A stretch of DNA of 64,000 nucleotides from NCBI GenBank assembly GCA_000697665.1, contig KL197714.1:342209-406208 (forward strand), read 5' to 3'. Positions 34,460 to 46,215 of this stretch are shown here, one piece after another (within the stretch, counting starts at the first letter, position 1; every line of letters starts with the position of its first letter). A program made the position numbers and the translations under genes. Source of the DNA: Jaapia argillacea MUCL 33604. Taxonomy: Eukaryota > Basidiomycota > Agaricomycetes > Jaapiales > Jaapiaceae. The notes under the pieces were generated by a model, which was not told the DNA's origin, searched no databases, and saw only the letters and a list, made by a program, of their open reading frames with translations.

Positions 34460-36125
34460 TCAACCGTCAACCGCCTCTAAGTTGCGCAAGCGGACGTTTC
34501 CGACTACTCCTTTGAGGTCATTCATGGGGATGAGACTGGGTTCTGGCCAGTCCACAAACTCCAGGGTGGTTAAATGAAGCCCGACCACTTGTCGCATTCC
34601 GAGCGCTTTCGCTAGAAGCTTCAGGGGTGTACGACGACTCGTGCCAGCGGGCGAGATGTTTCCCGCGACTCCCAACAGCGTCAATGCTTCCAAACGAGGG
34701 AGAATGATGTGAGTATCTTCCAACAGCGCCAGAACTAGCTCATCCATGAACTTCGCACACAACTCGATGGAGGTCACCTCAAGTAACCGCGTCTTCATAG
34801 ATAACCAGTCTTCGCTTCGAAGTTCCAAATCTGCTGTACAGTCGCATCGATAAGTGTACCTGTGACTCAGGTCAATCTCTTTCACGGAACACATTGGTAA
34901 GGCATTGATGCAGAGCGGGAGGAGACGAGGGAAGATATCATCCCGATCGTGGCTGCCCAAACACAGGGAAAAATAGGGAGGATCCTCCTGAGATCTCCCC
35001 AGCTGGGACGAGGTAAAACCACGGATGGTGATGAATCCCTCGGACCATGATTCTCTAGGATGCAGTCGCTCTGGCACGATACTGTAACGTTCAATTGACT
35101 TCGACATTTGTGGCCGATGGTGATTTTTGGCAATCGCGGCGAAGAGGACAGTGAGAGATGCCAGGGAGATGGCTTCCGGCGAGACGAAGCACACTTCTAC
35201 GGCCACAGAATCAGAATATGCGAGGTGATCCAACAGATGGGCACAGGAAAGACAGCTCGATTCCAGGGACAACACACGTAGGTGAGGGAGGAGAACATGA
35301 GGTTCCAGGTTTGTGTTTTCATCTCGGCCATGTGGTAAGGGAACTTTGAGCTTGAGTGTCTGCAACTTATTGCAAACCCCCAAGATATTGAGCAGTTGAC
35401 CCATAGTTGGTGGAAGGCCTCTTTCGCAGTCAAGTTCCAAGCTAACCAGCACTGGTGCTCGGAGGATCTGGGAATCCCAACAAAGAGGAAATCCTCGAAC
35501 GACAAGGGTACGCAAACTAGGGGCTTCGACGTTGAACTTCGCACTCTCGTATTCCCCCCAGCCAGAGACTATCAATTCGAGTGTCTGGAGTTGGGGAGCC
35601 ACGGTGCCTTGAAGACGTGGAACGATGTCATACTGGCCGGCCCTGATGGATATGGCAGCTATGCGCTGGATATTCTGGGTTATCAGATCGAGGGTTCGCC
35701 ACTTTTGAATCCGGTCCTTGAACTCAATGATGAGGGGTTGATCGCCCGATCTGCGGGCCATCTCAAAAGCCCACTTCTCCGAAAACATGGGGGGGCATAT
35801 CCAAAGCCGTGGATCCGAAAGAGCAATGGCTCGCCAATGTTGACAAACGTAGGTGATGTCTATCCACCATGAACAGGGAGATTGCTTCCGGAGGGGCAGG
35901 GGCTGAGTCACAGCATAGAGTCTGAATATCGCCAACAGAATTTCTGGAGGTAATCGAGAAATCGGTGCGAGTGAATTTCGGCGACCTGCCAGGACCCGCA
36001 TTTTTTCTTTTATTTTCTCCTGAGTCTCGATGCATCTGGTGAAGGCAGCGCCGGCAACGCTCGTGGTTGAGGGCCTTGTCAAGCGATAAACGATCAGATT
36101 GTACTTACTTGATTCTGTCTAGCAT
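34460..36125 (-). CDS. F-box protein 1
   Basis: A 17-nt first exon (36125-36109) and one long exon (36035-34460) give 530 residues: MLDRI-KCIETQEKIKEKM..., then the F-box core APISRLPPEILLAIFRLY at about residues 30-50, and YVCQHWRAIALSDPRLW. The remainder is leucine-rich with irregular repeat-like blocks (LRTLVVRGFPL, LLNILGVCNKLQTLKLKVPL). F-box proteins bind Skp1 and present substrates to SCF ubiquitin ligases. This type is hugely expanded in Agaricomycetes, with unknown substrates. The same 17-nt exon/intron plan is shared by F-box 2 and 3 in this window. It looks intact and is convergent with RPS26. Confidence 0.9.
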
Positions 36126-36544
36126 CGTGCGGATCGATTATTGAGGATTCCGGAAATCGAAGATGAATGTTGAGCTAGATTCCGGGGGGTACGAAGGGGA
36201 GGTGCAGAATCGGGGTGGTTTTTTTGTCTTTTAAAGGAGACCGTGGAAGTAAAGCAGCGCTGGAAGCGGAGAACTGCAACTCACGCCACTCGACTTTTTC
36301 AGGAACAACGACAAGAATGCACGACAACAACAGATGTGTATGCTCGCCATGCCTACGGTGGCGCGTAAGTAAAAAGACAAGCCGTTTTTCGATAAGAAAG
36401 GATTTCCATCCGACTGGTATCCAGGCTCATCGTGAATGTTGAAAGCTACCTGCTAGAAGACCAATATAAGAGCCCTCGATGCACAGATTAACTAGTGGTA
36501 GTCCACCGACTCCGAGGTGGCCCCCGACCTACTCAGGGGGCTTG

Positions 36545-36750
36545 CATCAGGAATTGTGGAAATCCCCTGAGAGCTCCTGAAAAGCCCTGAGAAATGGTTT
36601 TCAGGACCCATCAGGGCCTGTCAGAGCTCTCAGGACTCCAGCTCTCAGGCAGTCTATTTTTTGTTCTGAATGAGCCTCAGGGCTTTGGCAAGAAACCTCT
36701 CAGGACTTCTCAGGATCTCAGGACATTCAGGACTTAGGTGCCTCAGTAAT
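36545..36750 (+). repeat. left end of P3: terminal repeat and CCTGAG array
   Basis: CATCAG terminus followed by many CCTGAG/CTCAGG hexamers in both orientations. It mirrors the right end at 39165-39271. Confidence 0.7.
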
Positions 36751-36780
36751 ATGAGTGGGAAGAGTGGGTTTTTGCAAAAG

Positions 36781-36850
36781 TTCACAGAGGGAATTGAACC
36801 CACAACATGATACATACAATTACCACTTTAACCACTACACCACACCAAGC
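36781..36850 (-). ncRNA. tRNA-like sequence near left end of P3
   Basis: On the minus strand it has an A-box-like TGGTGTAGTGGTTAAAGTGG and a B-box-like GTGGGTTCAATTCC at tRNA spacing. The acceptor stem does not pair, so it is not a working tRNA gene. It could be a tRNA-derived remnant or a TFIIIC-binding site. Confidence 0.45.
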
Positions 36851-39039
36851 TATATTTTTCAGAGGAAATGGTGGGTTCATATTGGTTGTACAATGTACTG
36901 GAGTTGTTTAATTCTAGCTGCTTTGGCAATATTAGAACACTTAGAGAAACTCTGGTCATAGAACGGAGTAAACTTCTCTTCAGAAATGTTCTCATTGGGA
37001 TTCCTGAAACAACACAGGTCACACATGCAATGGAGATCTGCACAGAGAAGCCAAAATAGGAACTTCAGAGATGGATCGCTGTCCCAGGGAAATACATCAT
37101 GAACACAGCCTCCAGGAACGAACTAACAACATGCCATACACAAAACAGACTATTTTAGTGGAGCACACATCAGATCTGGAGATCTTGTGATGCCGAGGAC
37201 ACTTGGATGTCTTAGATCCTGGATTTGAAGCTTCTTCAACAATACATCGTGGCTATCTCTATGTCAAAGCTCCTCGAGTGCTTCAGATTCTTGTGATCCA
37301 TATCACACCATTGTGCCCTCAAGACCCGGAAGAGCACTTCAGCACTGTACTAAGGTTTCTCAGTCATCCTATTTGCTGGGACATTCCAGGATTTCTACAT
37401 CTTCACATACAAGACACTATCCTCCATGCCCTTGATTACATACATACTGCTACAACAAAACTCTTGTGCATGCCCACTCTCTCTGTCATCACAGAACCAC
37501 CTAAGGGTCCCCAATTGAAGTAGGCCCACAGTAGCTGCCTTCAACCACATAGGTACCTTCTCTTCCTCATGCTCTTCCTGCTTGTTGGCTCAACTCTGTC
37601 TATTTGCATCCATTTTCCCCCCTCTCATAACAGCTTCACTCTCGCACTCGACGATTCCCAACCATGGGGACCATTCATGAATCACAAATCTTATGTGGAG
37701 CCATTCATGTTCATTCTCCTTGATTCCATTTCAATCTGAAGTGCCTCTACCATTTCACATGAACTTGTTGGCAATCAGATAGCTAGGTGTAGCAGGAGGG
37801 CTGAGGGACTTGGTTGGATTTCAGTTTGATACACTACCTAGTATATATACCTGTACTATTCATTTTGGAATACAAGTTCTTTCTGCCACTTTCATCCTCT
37901 TGAGTGATAGTTCAGGCTTTTGGACAATGTTCACAACCTTCCGATGTTCTCAACTTTGCATTCTTGATGACGTTAGTGACTCTTGGGATTCCTGAATCAC
38001 TCCCTACAATGTTTCACGTGCTTTTTCAGCTTACAATTAGTGATTTTCTTTGTCTCTCAATTCTCTCAAGTGCTTGTTCTTAGTTCACTTTGTATCCCAT
38101 GCTTTCTTAGTGTTTCAGACGATGTGCTTCTAGTTTTCGATTATGATTTCTTTCACTTTTCAGTTTAGAGCACTGATCGTGTAGTAGATTAGATCTCGAA
38201 TCTGAATACTGACTATCTCTGAACTTGCAGAACCTTCCCACTCTGTGATCTTGCATTGAGTGGTTATCTTGTCTCAGGACTATCTGAACCCCACAATCTC
38301 TCCTCTTTTGGGTCTGTTTCCTTTCTCAAGGCTATTTAAAGAACTGAACTCCTGTTCTTTGATTTTTATCAAGGATGAACCACCTATTTTCTCTCAGACC
38401 TTACACACCCCAAGTACTGTACATTTTCAACCAACCCAGTGGGTCACAGGTCACAGGAACTTCATCCTTGCCATTTTGTGGCTTTGGTCACAAGTCACCA
38501 GGATCTCTGCTGGGTGTGATGGACCTTCTCACAAGCCAGTTCTTAGTTTCTTTCAGTCCTATGGGGCCCAATTGCATTTATTCGAGCTCTAGTAATATTG
38601 TAAAGCCATCTAACCGACTTGGTATGGAATAATGCACCATTGGGACCACGCCCACCACTGCTACCACCACAAGATTGACCATTGGTCACACATCCCAAGC
38701 CTCTCCACCGCCCCGCTGCTTTGTGTCCACATGGTCACAGGTCACATCCCCCACCGGGTTGGTCAAAAATGTACAGTACCCCACAATGACACCCTTAACA
38801 ACAACTGGCAGCAATTCTACAACATTGTTATACAAGTTGAGAAGGCCATTAATTGCAAGGATGAGAGAGAGGTCACAGCAAAGATATGAGAAGGAGTATG
38901 AACTTGCCCTGGAGGTGAAGAAGGCAACCTCAAGCAACTAGACAACTAGGCTTCTCTATATCATGCAGTGGACTTGAGATAATTGTGTCAATGCCCATTG
39001 TAGACCAAATATAGTTGATATACTTGTGTGAGAGTTATG

Positions 39040-39112
39040 TTGTTTGGTAGCTGAGTGGTTAATGAGTTGAGAGTGTATGGCATGATGTGGGTTCAATTCC
39101 CCATCTCAACAT
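39040..39112 (+). ncRNA. tRNA-like sequence near right end of P3
   Basis: It has an A-box-like TAGCTGAGTGGTTAATG and a B-box-like GTGGGTTCAATTCCC, with a partial acceptor stem (5 of 7 pairs). It is oriented opposite to the copy at 36781-36850 and at a similar distance from the element end. Confidence 0.45.
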
Positions 39113-39164
39113 TTTGGAAAAATAGAAAACAATTGCATACACTTGGATACTGTCTCTGTTTCAA

Positions 39165-39271
39165 CAACTCCTGAGCCCTGAAAAGCCCTGAGGCTCCTGA
39201 AGGTCCTGACAACTTTCTGTCAGGGCCCTCAGGCTCCCTCAGGGTCTCAGGAATGTCCTAATTTGCTGATG
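39165..39271 (-). repeat. right end of P3: terminal repeat and CCTGAG array
   Basis: Inverted counterpart of 36545-36750, ending CTGATG. Confidence 0.7.
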
Positions 39272-39700
39272 TGGGTTAAGGTCGATCGGATGTCGGGCCA
39301 CCGTCGTCCACAACTTGAAGGACACCACAGGCCGACTCAATTATTTCTCTTGACGAAGGGCTATGAACAGGTTCAGCAATAAATGTAAACTCCAGACTAA
39401 TGACCTGTTCATTATGGTAACTCACGAACATTCAAACTCCCACCCAGGTGTCAAGTTGCAATTGGGGCGAAGAAAATTAGCGGCACGACTCGCTGGCACG
39501 CCACTTCCCTGTGGTGATGCATGCGGTCTGCAATTTGCCCCATGCTTCTCATCGAACGCTGCAAGGATCGAGATCTTCGAGGGTGGTGGTCAGAGTGGTC
39601 AGGTATAGGCACTACACTGAGATCGCCGAACTTGATATCTTGAGTCGCGTCACGTAAGTTCGGAAATCACACATGTGGCATGGGGGCACTTGTCATTTCA
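39272..39700. other. spacer between P3 and F-box 2
   Basis: No supported gene. The open frame 39363-39608 has no domain or splice support. Confidence 0.45.
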
Positions 39701-41634
39701 CTAAATATCATCCAACCCATCGAAATCACTCCCTTCACCCAAATCGTCGAAACCAATCAATCCCTCCGATCCCGTGTCAGATACAATCCGAGTCAACACA
39801 TCGAATCTTGCGTCAGATTCGGCTTCTTCATAAAAATCGAACGCCCGGGCCCGAACCCCACTAGTAAGGGACTCCTCAGTCCGCGTAGGTCTGATATAGT
39901 TGACCAATCCCACCACCTCTTCAAGATCTTTCATAGCAGCCGGGCCGAGATCGTTACTGTCCACGGAAAACTCGAGGAGAGCCAACGGATACCTGATCTC
40001 GTGTCTTGTCCTAAGGGCATGGACTAGAAGCTCGAACAGCAACCCACTATCCATTCTCCACATGCCTGCATATCCTACTACGGCTCTCCCCAACTTGAGT
40101 GCCTCCAAGCGAGGAAGGAATGTCTTGGGATCTTTTAGAAGTGCCGTAACAAAGCCGAAGACTTGCTCCTCGCGCAAGGTCACGGATTTTACCTGGGTCA
40201 ATTGATCCTTCATACTTAACCAGTCTTCACCTCGGAGTTCAAGGGCCATAGAAGGTGGGTCTCCATATCGTCGCGATGGCGGTTCCATAATGATCTCTTC
40301 GAGGGAAGAGATGGGCAGGATGTTAAGATAGAGAAGGAGGAAGCGAATGACGGCCTTGCTGCCCCATCGACTCCCGAAACACAGTGAAAGATAGGGCTTG
40401 TCCATTTGACTCGACTGTTGGGGGGTGAAACCCTGGAATGTGAGATATCCAGCCATTTCTGCCCCATTTGGACTTTCGTTGTCATTGTTGAGTCGCTCTT
40501 CCACAATCCTGCAACGCTGGATTGACTCCGCCTGTGGCCCGCAACGATATTTCGAGGCAATGACAGAGAAGAACCAATCCAGAGCTTCTTGGGGGGGATC
40601 TCTGTCGGTAAAGTACACTTGTGTGGAGACGGAGGCAGGATAGGCCAATAGGTCCAACAAATCGGCACAAGAGGAACAATTAGATCTCAAAGATATGCAC
40701 TGTAGTTGATGTAGGGGAATTGGGGCATGAGTCTCTGATGGAGGTTCTACACCGTGTGTGATACGTGGGATTGGCCATTTGAGAGTGAGAGTCTGCAAGC
40801 TGCTACAAGTCCGCAACACATCGAGTAATTGAGGCGTGTGTGGCGGTGTGCATTCACGGCATATGAGGACCAGGCGAACCAGCATTGGAGCTCGGAGGAT
40901 GTGCGAATCCCAATGGATATCGATGTCTTCAATGCGAAGGTAACGCAAAGTAGGGGCGTCGATATTAAGAACCGCCGACTTCAGGGGGGAAACAATACCA
41001 TCTCTGTACGGTTCAGAACAGTCATGTGCCGTCCAGGTGAAGCTCTCGAGTTGAGGTGCTGAGAGGCCCCGAAGTGATTCGGAGATGGACACTGCCTGAT
41101 TGTGGTATGAATTGAAGGACATATCCTTGATTCTCGTAATTTCCGGGATGATCATGTCCAGGGCTGCAGAAAGTTGGGTGGGTTCCAGCTTCCGCCAATG
41201 AATGACAAGCGGGAGGGAGGCCGACCGGCGAATCATCTCGCAGCCCCAGACTGATGAAAAAAGGGGTGGGCAGGTCCATAGGGACGGGCACGCAAGGGTA
41301 ATGGTTCGCCAGTAGTAACATACATGGGTGATGCCGGTCCACCATGGGTCAGGCCTAACGAAGTAGCCAAGAGAGGCGTAATGGATAGATGGTTTGGGAG
41401 GTTGTTTGGGAGGCTGATCCGCAACACATAGTGCAAATATTTTCAACAACAGATCTTTGGGGAGTGTGGATATTGGTGCGAGTTCATTATACCGACGTGC
41501 CAGGGCAAGTCTCCGGCTGTCTATTTCCTCCAAAGAGCTGATACATCTGGGGGAAGGGGCAACGAGGCTGCCAGGTGAGGGTTATGTGCGACATGGTGAT
41601 GAATAGGCTGCACTTACTCAGTTTCGTCGAGCAT
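39701..41634 (-). CDS. F-box protein 2
   Basis: Exon 1 is 41634-41618 (MLDETE) and exon 2 is 41546-39701, giving 620 residues. After CISSLEEIDSRRLALARRYN comes the F-box APISTLPKDLLLKIFALCV, then VCYYWRTITLACPSLWTCPP. The remainder is leucine-rich (LRYLRIEDIDIHWDSHILRA, LLDVLRTCSSLQTLTLKWPI, LELRGEDWLSMKDQLTQVKS). It is clearly paralogous to F-box 1 and closest to F-box 3. Role: likely substrate receptor of an SCF ubiquitin ligase, target unknown. Its upstream region (about 41960-42300) is repeated at 49640-49950 and in part near 53720-53830. It looks intact. Confidence 0.9.
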
Positions 41635-42586
41635 GGTGCAGATCGAGGATTGAAGATGAGAGAGATTAGATTGAGGGTTGAATTTCTGAGTGTATGAAGC
41701 TGGGGTGAAGAGGAACGATGTAAATTTCTCGTGCTTATAAAGGAGAAAGGCTATGAGAATGGGGAGGTAAAAGCTGCACAAGAAGCGGGGGGGGGGTCGT
41801 CGTGCCACCTGGCGACCGTTCGAGAACAATGACAAGAAGGGTCTGCGAAGTATAATGCATCCATGTACTCACAATGACTACGCTTTGAAAAGGAAGAATA
41901 AAGTCATTTCTTTATTTTCCCAAGAACAGGGCACTGTACATCAGCCCGGTACCCAGGTTCATCGTGGAGACTCGAAAAATCATGACGGAGGCTAAGCTAG
42001 AAGAAGGATGGACATGGTGTGGCGAAACAGTGAGAAATCTCGACACATAAATACGGACAGAAAACAAGGAGCAAGTACCTCCACAGGGTTCGGCTGAGAA
42101 GCGGTAGCAACTGGAAGGAATGCAAGCCCAGCCGCCAAAGCGCACCTCGGACGTCGGGTGCCGACAGTGGCGCCTACGCTGGAACTAGTGTCGAAGAACC
42201 GATGCAACTCGGCGGTGGTACCTCATCGTGTCGCAGTCATCGCTGTGAGCCTCCTGTAACAACGAATGTTGATTATATGCGCGGCGTGGACAGACTGGAC
42301 AGACAAGCTGACAGTAGAAAAAGCTCGCAGGCCCTCGTCACAGCGATCAAATGAGTTTGCACTCACCGACGGCGTGAATCAGAGATTGGACAAGCACCGT
42401 GCGGGCTTGCCAGTGCGTCGGACAACAAGTCCCTGCCCTCTGGGCACTCCCGAACACAGCCACCATAACTCAGGCACGCTCCAAGGCCCAATCTCCAGTG
42501 ACTAGTGACTTTGCACCTCGGCGGCCATCTGTAGAAGTATATAATCGACCTTAAAGTATTGCGAGCTGTACGAAGACGGCTCTGTC

Positions 42587-42619
42587 AGAGGCTCACGCAA
42601 TACAACGAAGAAAAGGTGA
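42587..42619 (+). repeat. 33-bp direct repeat, left of P2
   Basis: AGAGGCTCACGCAATACAAC and the next 13 bp recur exactly at 49166-49198 on the other side of P2, in the same orientation. The intervening flank sequences (about 47 and 40 bp to the element ends) are unrelated, so it is not a simple target duplication. Confidence 0.85.
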
Positions 42620-42666
42620 ATTTGTGTACCTGTACGAAGATGGCTCTGTCTACAGGTACATGAGTT

Positions 42667-42691
42667 CATCAGCATTCCCACAAACCTCTGG
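42667..42691 (+). repeat. left terminal inverted repeat of P2
   Basis: Begins CATCAG and contains TTCCCACAAA and CTCTGG. It pairs with 49101-49125 with about three mismatches in 25 bp. Confidence 0.75.
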
Positions 42692-42834
42692 GGCCCTGGC
42701 GACTCTGCTGGACTGGTGCTCCAGACTGCCAGAACCTTCCAGAGTTCCCAGAACATCAGCCCTCCAGTAGTCTTTGACACAGAGTTTAGGTATCGATTCG
42801 CTCCATCAACAATCACGAACCACTAGTAGTAGAA

Positions 42835-45800
42835 TTAGAATACAAACTGGTGTAAATGATGATCACCATACTTGTTTACATAGAACGAGCGAAATGCATC
42901 TAACGTAAACGAGAAATGAAAATCCTCTGGAAGAAATCCTGACCCATAAACCCCAATCAGATGAGCACTGCAAGCGATACAGTCGAGGTGGATAACAGCC
43001 ATGCTGCGGCGCCCGTTACCCAGATACTCAGGCTTCACGACCCACATACCTGTGACCTCATCAGGCTCATCTCCAACCACTTCCAGCCACTCCACGAGAG
43101 CACACGGATACCGAGTTCCCTCGTACGAGAACGCAAAGAAGAGCTTCACCCGACCCATGACCATTCCTCTCATCCCCGCCACACCAGCCACAGTCTCGAC
43201 AAAAACTGTGTCGTATTGAGCATACTCTCCCTGCCAATTTGGGTTACAGCGGATACGCTCACGATACATACCCCCTGCTCCACAGATGTCGCTGGGGGCA
43301 TAGAAGCGAGCGACTGCAGAGTGATAGACGGATATCCGCCCATGGAACTTGGGACATTCCTCCAGGGGGACGAGGTATGCAGGGATGGCAGCATTGGGGT
43401 GTATTTGTTCATAGAGGAACCGTCGAACAAGTGGAATAAGTGTTGGCTGTTTGATATGAGTCGCGAGATCAGGGAGCCGTTTTGGGTAGTCACGTTCTGT
43501 AGAAACTTGTCAGTTTAGTACATATGGCCAACGAAGACAAGACATACCTGCGGTTCGTGCCAACTCAACAAAGCTCATTACTTTTGGCCCATCAACTGGT
43601 CCGTTATCTTCATCCTCGTCCTCGCTATCCTCGCTATCGAGAGGCACCGGTTCATATCCCTCAAGGAGAGCCTCCGTGAACCACAAGGTGGAGCCCACCA
43701 TCAAGCCCTTCCTCGTGAGGACCTGACGAAGAGCTGCCATTTTGTCCATCCGCTCATTTGTACGGAGCATCTGTCGAAGTGCTTTGTATCGGCTTGATCG
43801 TCGCCACGGCTCCTTGACAGCTTTGATATGTTTCGACTCCGTTATCGATGAACACAGACCATTTGGAGAGCCGAACAGACGAATTCCACGAATATAATGC
43901 TTGAGAGAATGTTGGCGAGGGAGGGAGATATCATCTTCTCGGACACCAGTCTCGATGAAGATCTGTCGGTGGAGGTGAAAGCGAGAGAGGGTGTGGTCGA
44001 GCTCCTCGAGGGCAGTGCTGTCGAGCGAGTTTCGTCGGGCAATATAGCAGAAGTCCAAGAATGCGGCAAGGCACTTGACCATGCTGTCAGGGACATGGCC
44101 AGTTATCGCCGGAAGATACACCTGGGGAATTGTTAGTCTTCACCATGGTTGAGCTGACAGGGGTGTCAATAGAGTGCGCACCTTCATCAACGCCTTGGAA
44201 TCATCGCCGGTCCATTGAGTGAAGTCTCGACCATCTGGAAACCGGCGCAGCCCTGGGAAGGCAGGAACAGCAGCAATTCTATATTGCAGAGAATGGATGT
44301 CAATACTTGTCAATTGGTATTGAAGTGAGACACTTACCGTCGGTCAATATCTTCGATAATCTGGAAGGCACGGGCCTCCCCATGCTTGAGCACGAGATAT
44401 TCATTGACCCATGTTACGATGTGATCTTTGAATGTACCCTTGATGACCTGGTGGAGGAGATCGGGGGAAATGAGCTGGTGGATGTCAGCACGGGGGAATC
44501 CATGCATAAATGGCTACAAGCAAATAAAGTTCAGGGGAAATCTGAAACGCATGATGACAGAAACTCACGACTACATCCGCCCGAATGCCGAAATCGTCCC
44601 AAAGAACACCGCGGTCAAACACGCTAATGTAGAACTCCGTCTTCGTGGTGGTTCTTCGCCGAGCATCGTTATTGTCCAAATCTTCAGGGCACGCATTACA
44701 CCTTTGTGCGAGCAATGAGCAGACACAACGTTGAAAGGGGAAATGAGAACTTACTTCAGGCACCAGCCCTGAACAATACCACAGAGCCAGACCTGCTCTG
44801 GGTAATCAGCAATATATGGACCTAACCCATATATCGCGCATTGAAAATGACCATCCGCACACCATACAACTTCGGGGGTGGTCATCCCATTCTTCAGAGG
44901 GTTGAAGACACGTGCGAGGCATCCATGGTACATCTGGCGGCAGAATTTTTGATATGCTGGTTTGCGACGGTGTTTCTTGGATGCTATGAGTGCGAGACAT
45001 TAGTTATCTCAAGGCTCGACACCAAGATGAAATTTTTCCTGGCGAATGGACTTAGGACTTACTCTTTGGTATAGGGAGAAAGGCAACGGGAAGAACACTG
45101 TTGCTGTGGCCCTGACGAGCTGTGTTCGTCAAGATACCAGGGGACATGTAAACGGGGTGATATTCTTGATGCTCCGTTGCTACCGAGCAGGTTGTTTTAT
45201 CGCTACCAGCCACGATCGGGACATACATTGCCCCATGAGTACGAGGATCATTCGCAATGATATCCTGCAGAAAACCATTGAGATAAATAATAATGTCGAG
45301 TTGAGGAGTTCACTCACCGACTGTGCCCACGCAAAGTCACCAGACATCAGGTTTGAGTAGACCCGATTACCCGCCTTGTTGAACTGCCAATATGCAACTT
45401 TATTTTGATCCTTCCTGAAAGTGGAGTTCATAAGCTGGTTCTGGAGGACCAGACGAGAATCATGGGTACACAATTCATAGGTTTGAGTCATCCACTTTGG
45501 AGGTGTTCCGGCAGGTAAGGGGCCTTGATACCGCACCGTGTAGACCTTCCAAGGTGCACTCCCCTGCTGGATCTCGTCAATAACGGCATAGAGCTCTGCG
45601 GAGTTCTTCCAGGGAGATGTGTGGCCAAATTGATGGAGACTCGCCGCCCAGAATCCCAGTGACTTGTTGGTGATACCAGCGGAGGTTTGCGCTTCAACAA
45701 AATGCAGGTCAGCGAAGTCAAACTCAGTCCGATCCTGAAAGGGGTGGAAGGGACTTCCGCCGTTGACATTCATGTCTTCGGGTGGTGGGGGAGGTGGGGT

Positions 45801-46045
45801 ATTCGGTGGGAGGAAGACTCCATGTTCGTTACATGGTCGCGCTACCAGGGAATTTAGTAGAGATCCATGTTGGAAGGAGAGAACTTACCTGTTAGCTTTG
45901 AATGATACTGGAAGGTAAACAAATCTTCTGGCTCCCTTTCATCGCTGCTGTTGGAAGGAGTTTCAGGATGGGCCGAGTTAACATGTTGGGTCCGTCCACC
46001 AGGGGTTTTCAATATGCGATCGCAGCGTGGACAGGGGTAAGACAT
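42835..46045 (-). CDS. Plavaka-like transposase of P2
   Basis: The start gives MSYPCPRCDRILKTPGGRTQH, a C2H2 finger at residues 1-25. About eight exons then give FHPFQDRTEFDFADLHF, FGHTSPWKNSAELYAVIDEI, the block YHPVYMSPGILTNTARQGHS with VLPVAFLPIPK, PEVVWCADGHFQCAIYGLGP, YIADYPEQVWLCGIVQGWCL, DDFGIRADVV, HQLISPDLLHQVIKGTFKDH, PRQHSLKHYIRGIRLFGSPN, ITESKHIKAVKEPWRRSSRY, and a C-terminal exon ending FYVNKYGDHHLHQFVF. Order and motifs are those of Plavaka transposases. The frame is open across every exon I could join. It should catalyse excision and insertion of CATCAG-ended DNA. It has no close nucleotide match to the P1 enzyme. Confidence 0.82.
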
Positions 46046-46215
46046 GGATAATGATCCGAAAAAGTGTAGTTAAAATAAAATCTATTGAAGAGTGTGGGTA
46101 GAGAGAAACAAGTGTTGATGTTGCGAGGAGTTGGGATTGTGACGAGTCCAAACAAAACCATACATGGACTTGGGAGATTTTTTGCAGGTTGGCACCCAGC
46201 AAACCTGTGTCCCCT

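Larger units (their letters stand above)
36545..39271. mobile_element. non-autonomous CATCAG-ended element P3
   Basis: A 2,727-bp AT-rich stretch runs from CATCAG (36545) to CTGATG (39271). Its terminal inverted repeats are CATCAG.AATT...CCTGAGA. Many subterminal copies of CCTGAG/CTCAGG fill 36560-36750 and 39165-39255. A possible 2-bp TG duplication flanks it. CpG is strongly depleted by eye. Open frames inside (37203-37523, 38632-38941) have no domain. There is no transposase, so any movement would depend on another copy. The shared terminal hexamer links it to P1 and P2, but the subterminal motifs differ (P2 has CCAGAG), so the link is inferred. It lies between F-box 1 and F-box 2. Confidence 0.7.

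Noticed and set aside
46189-46191. Start of the P2 accessory gene at 46189
   Set aside because: The codon there is TTG. The first in-frame ATG is at 46216.
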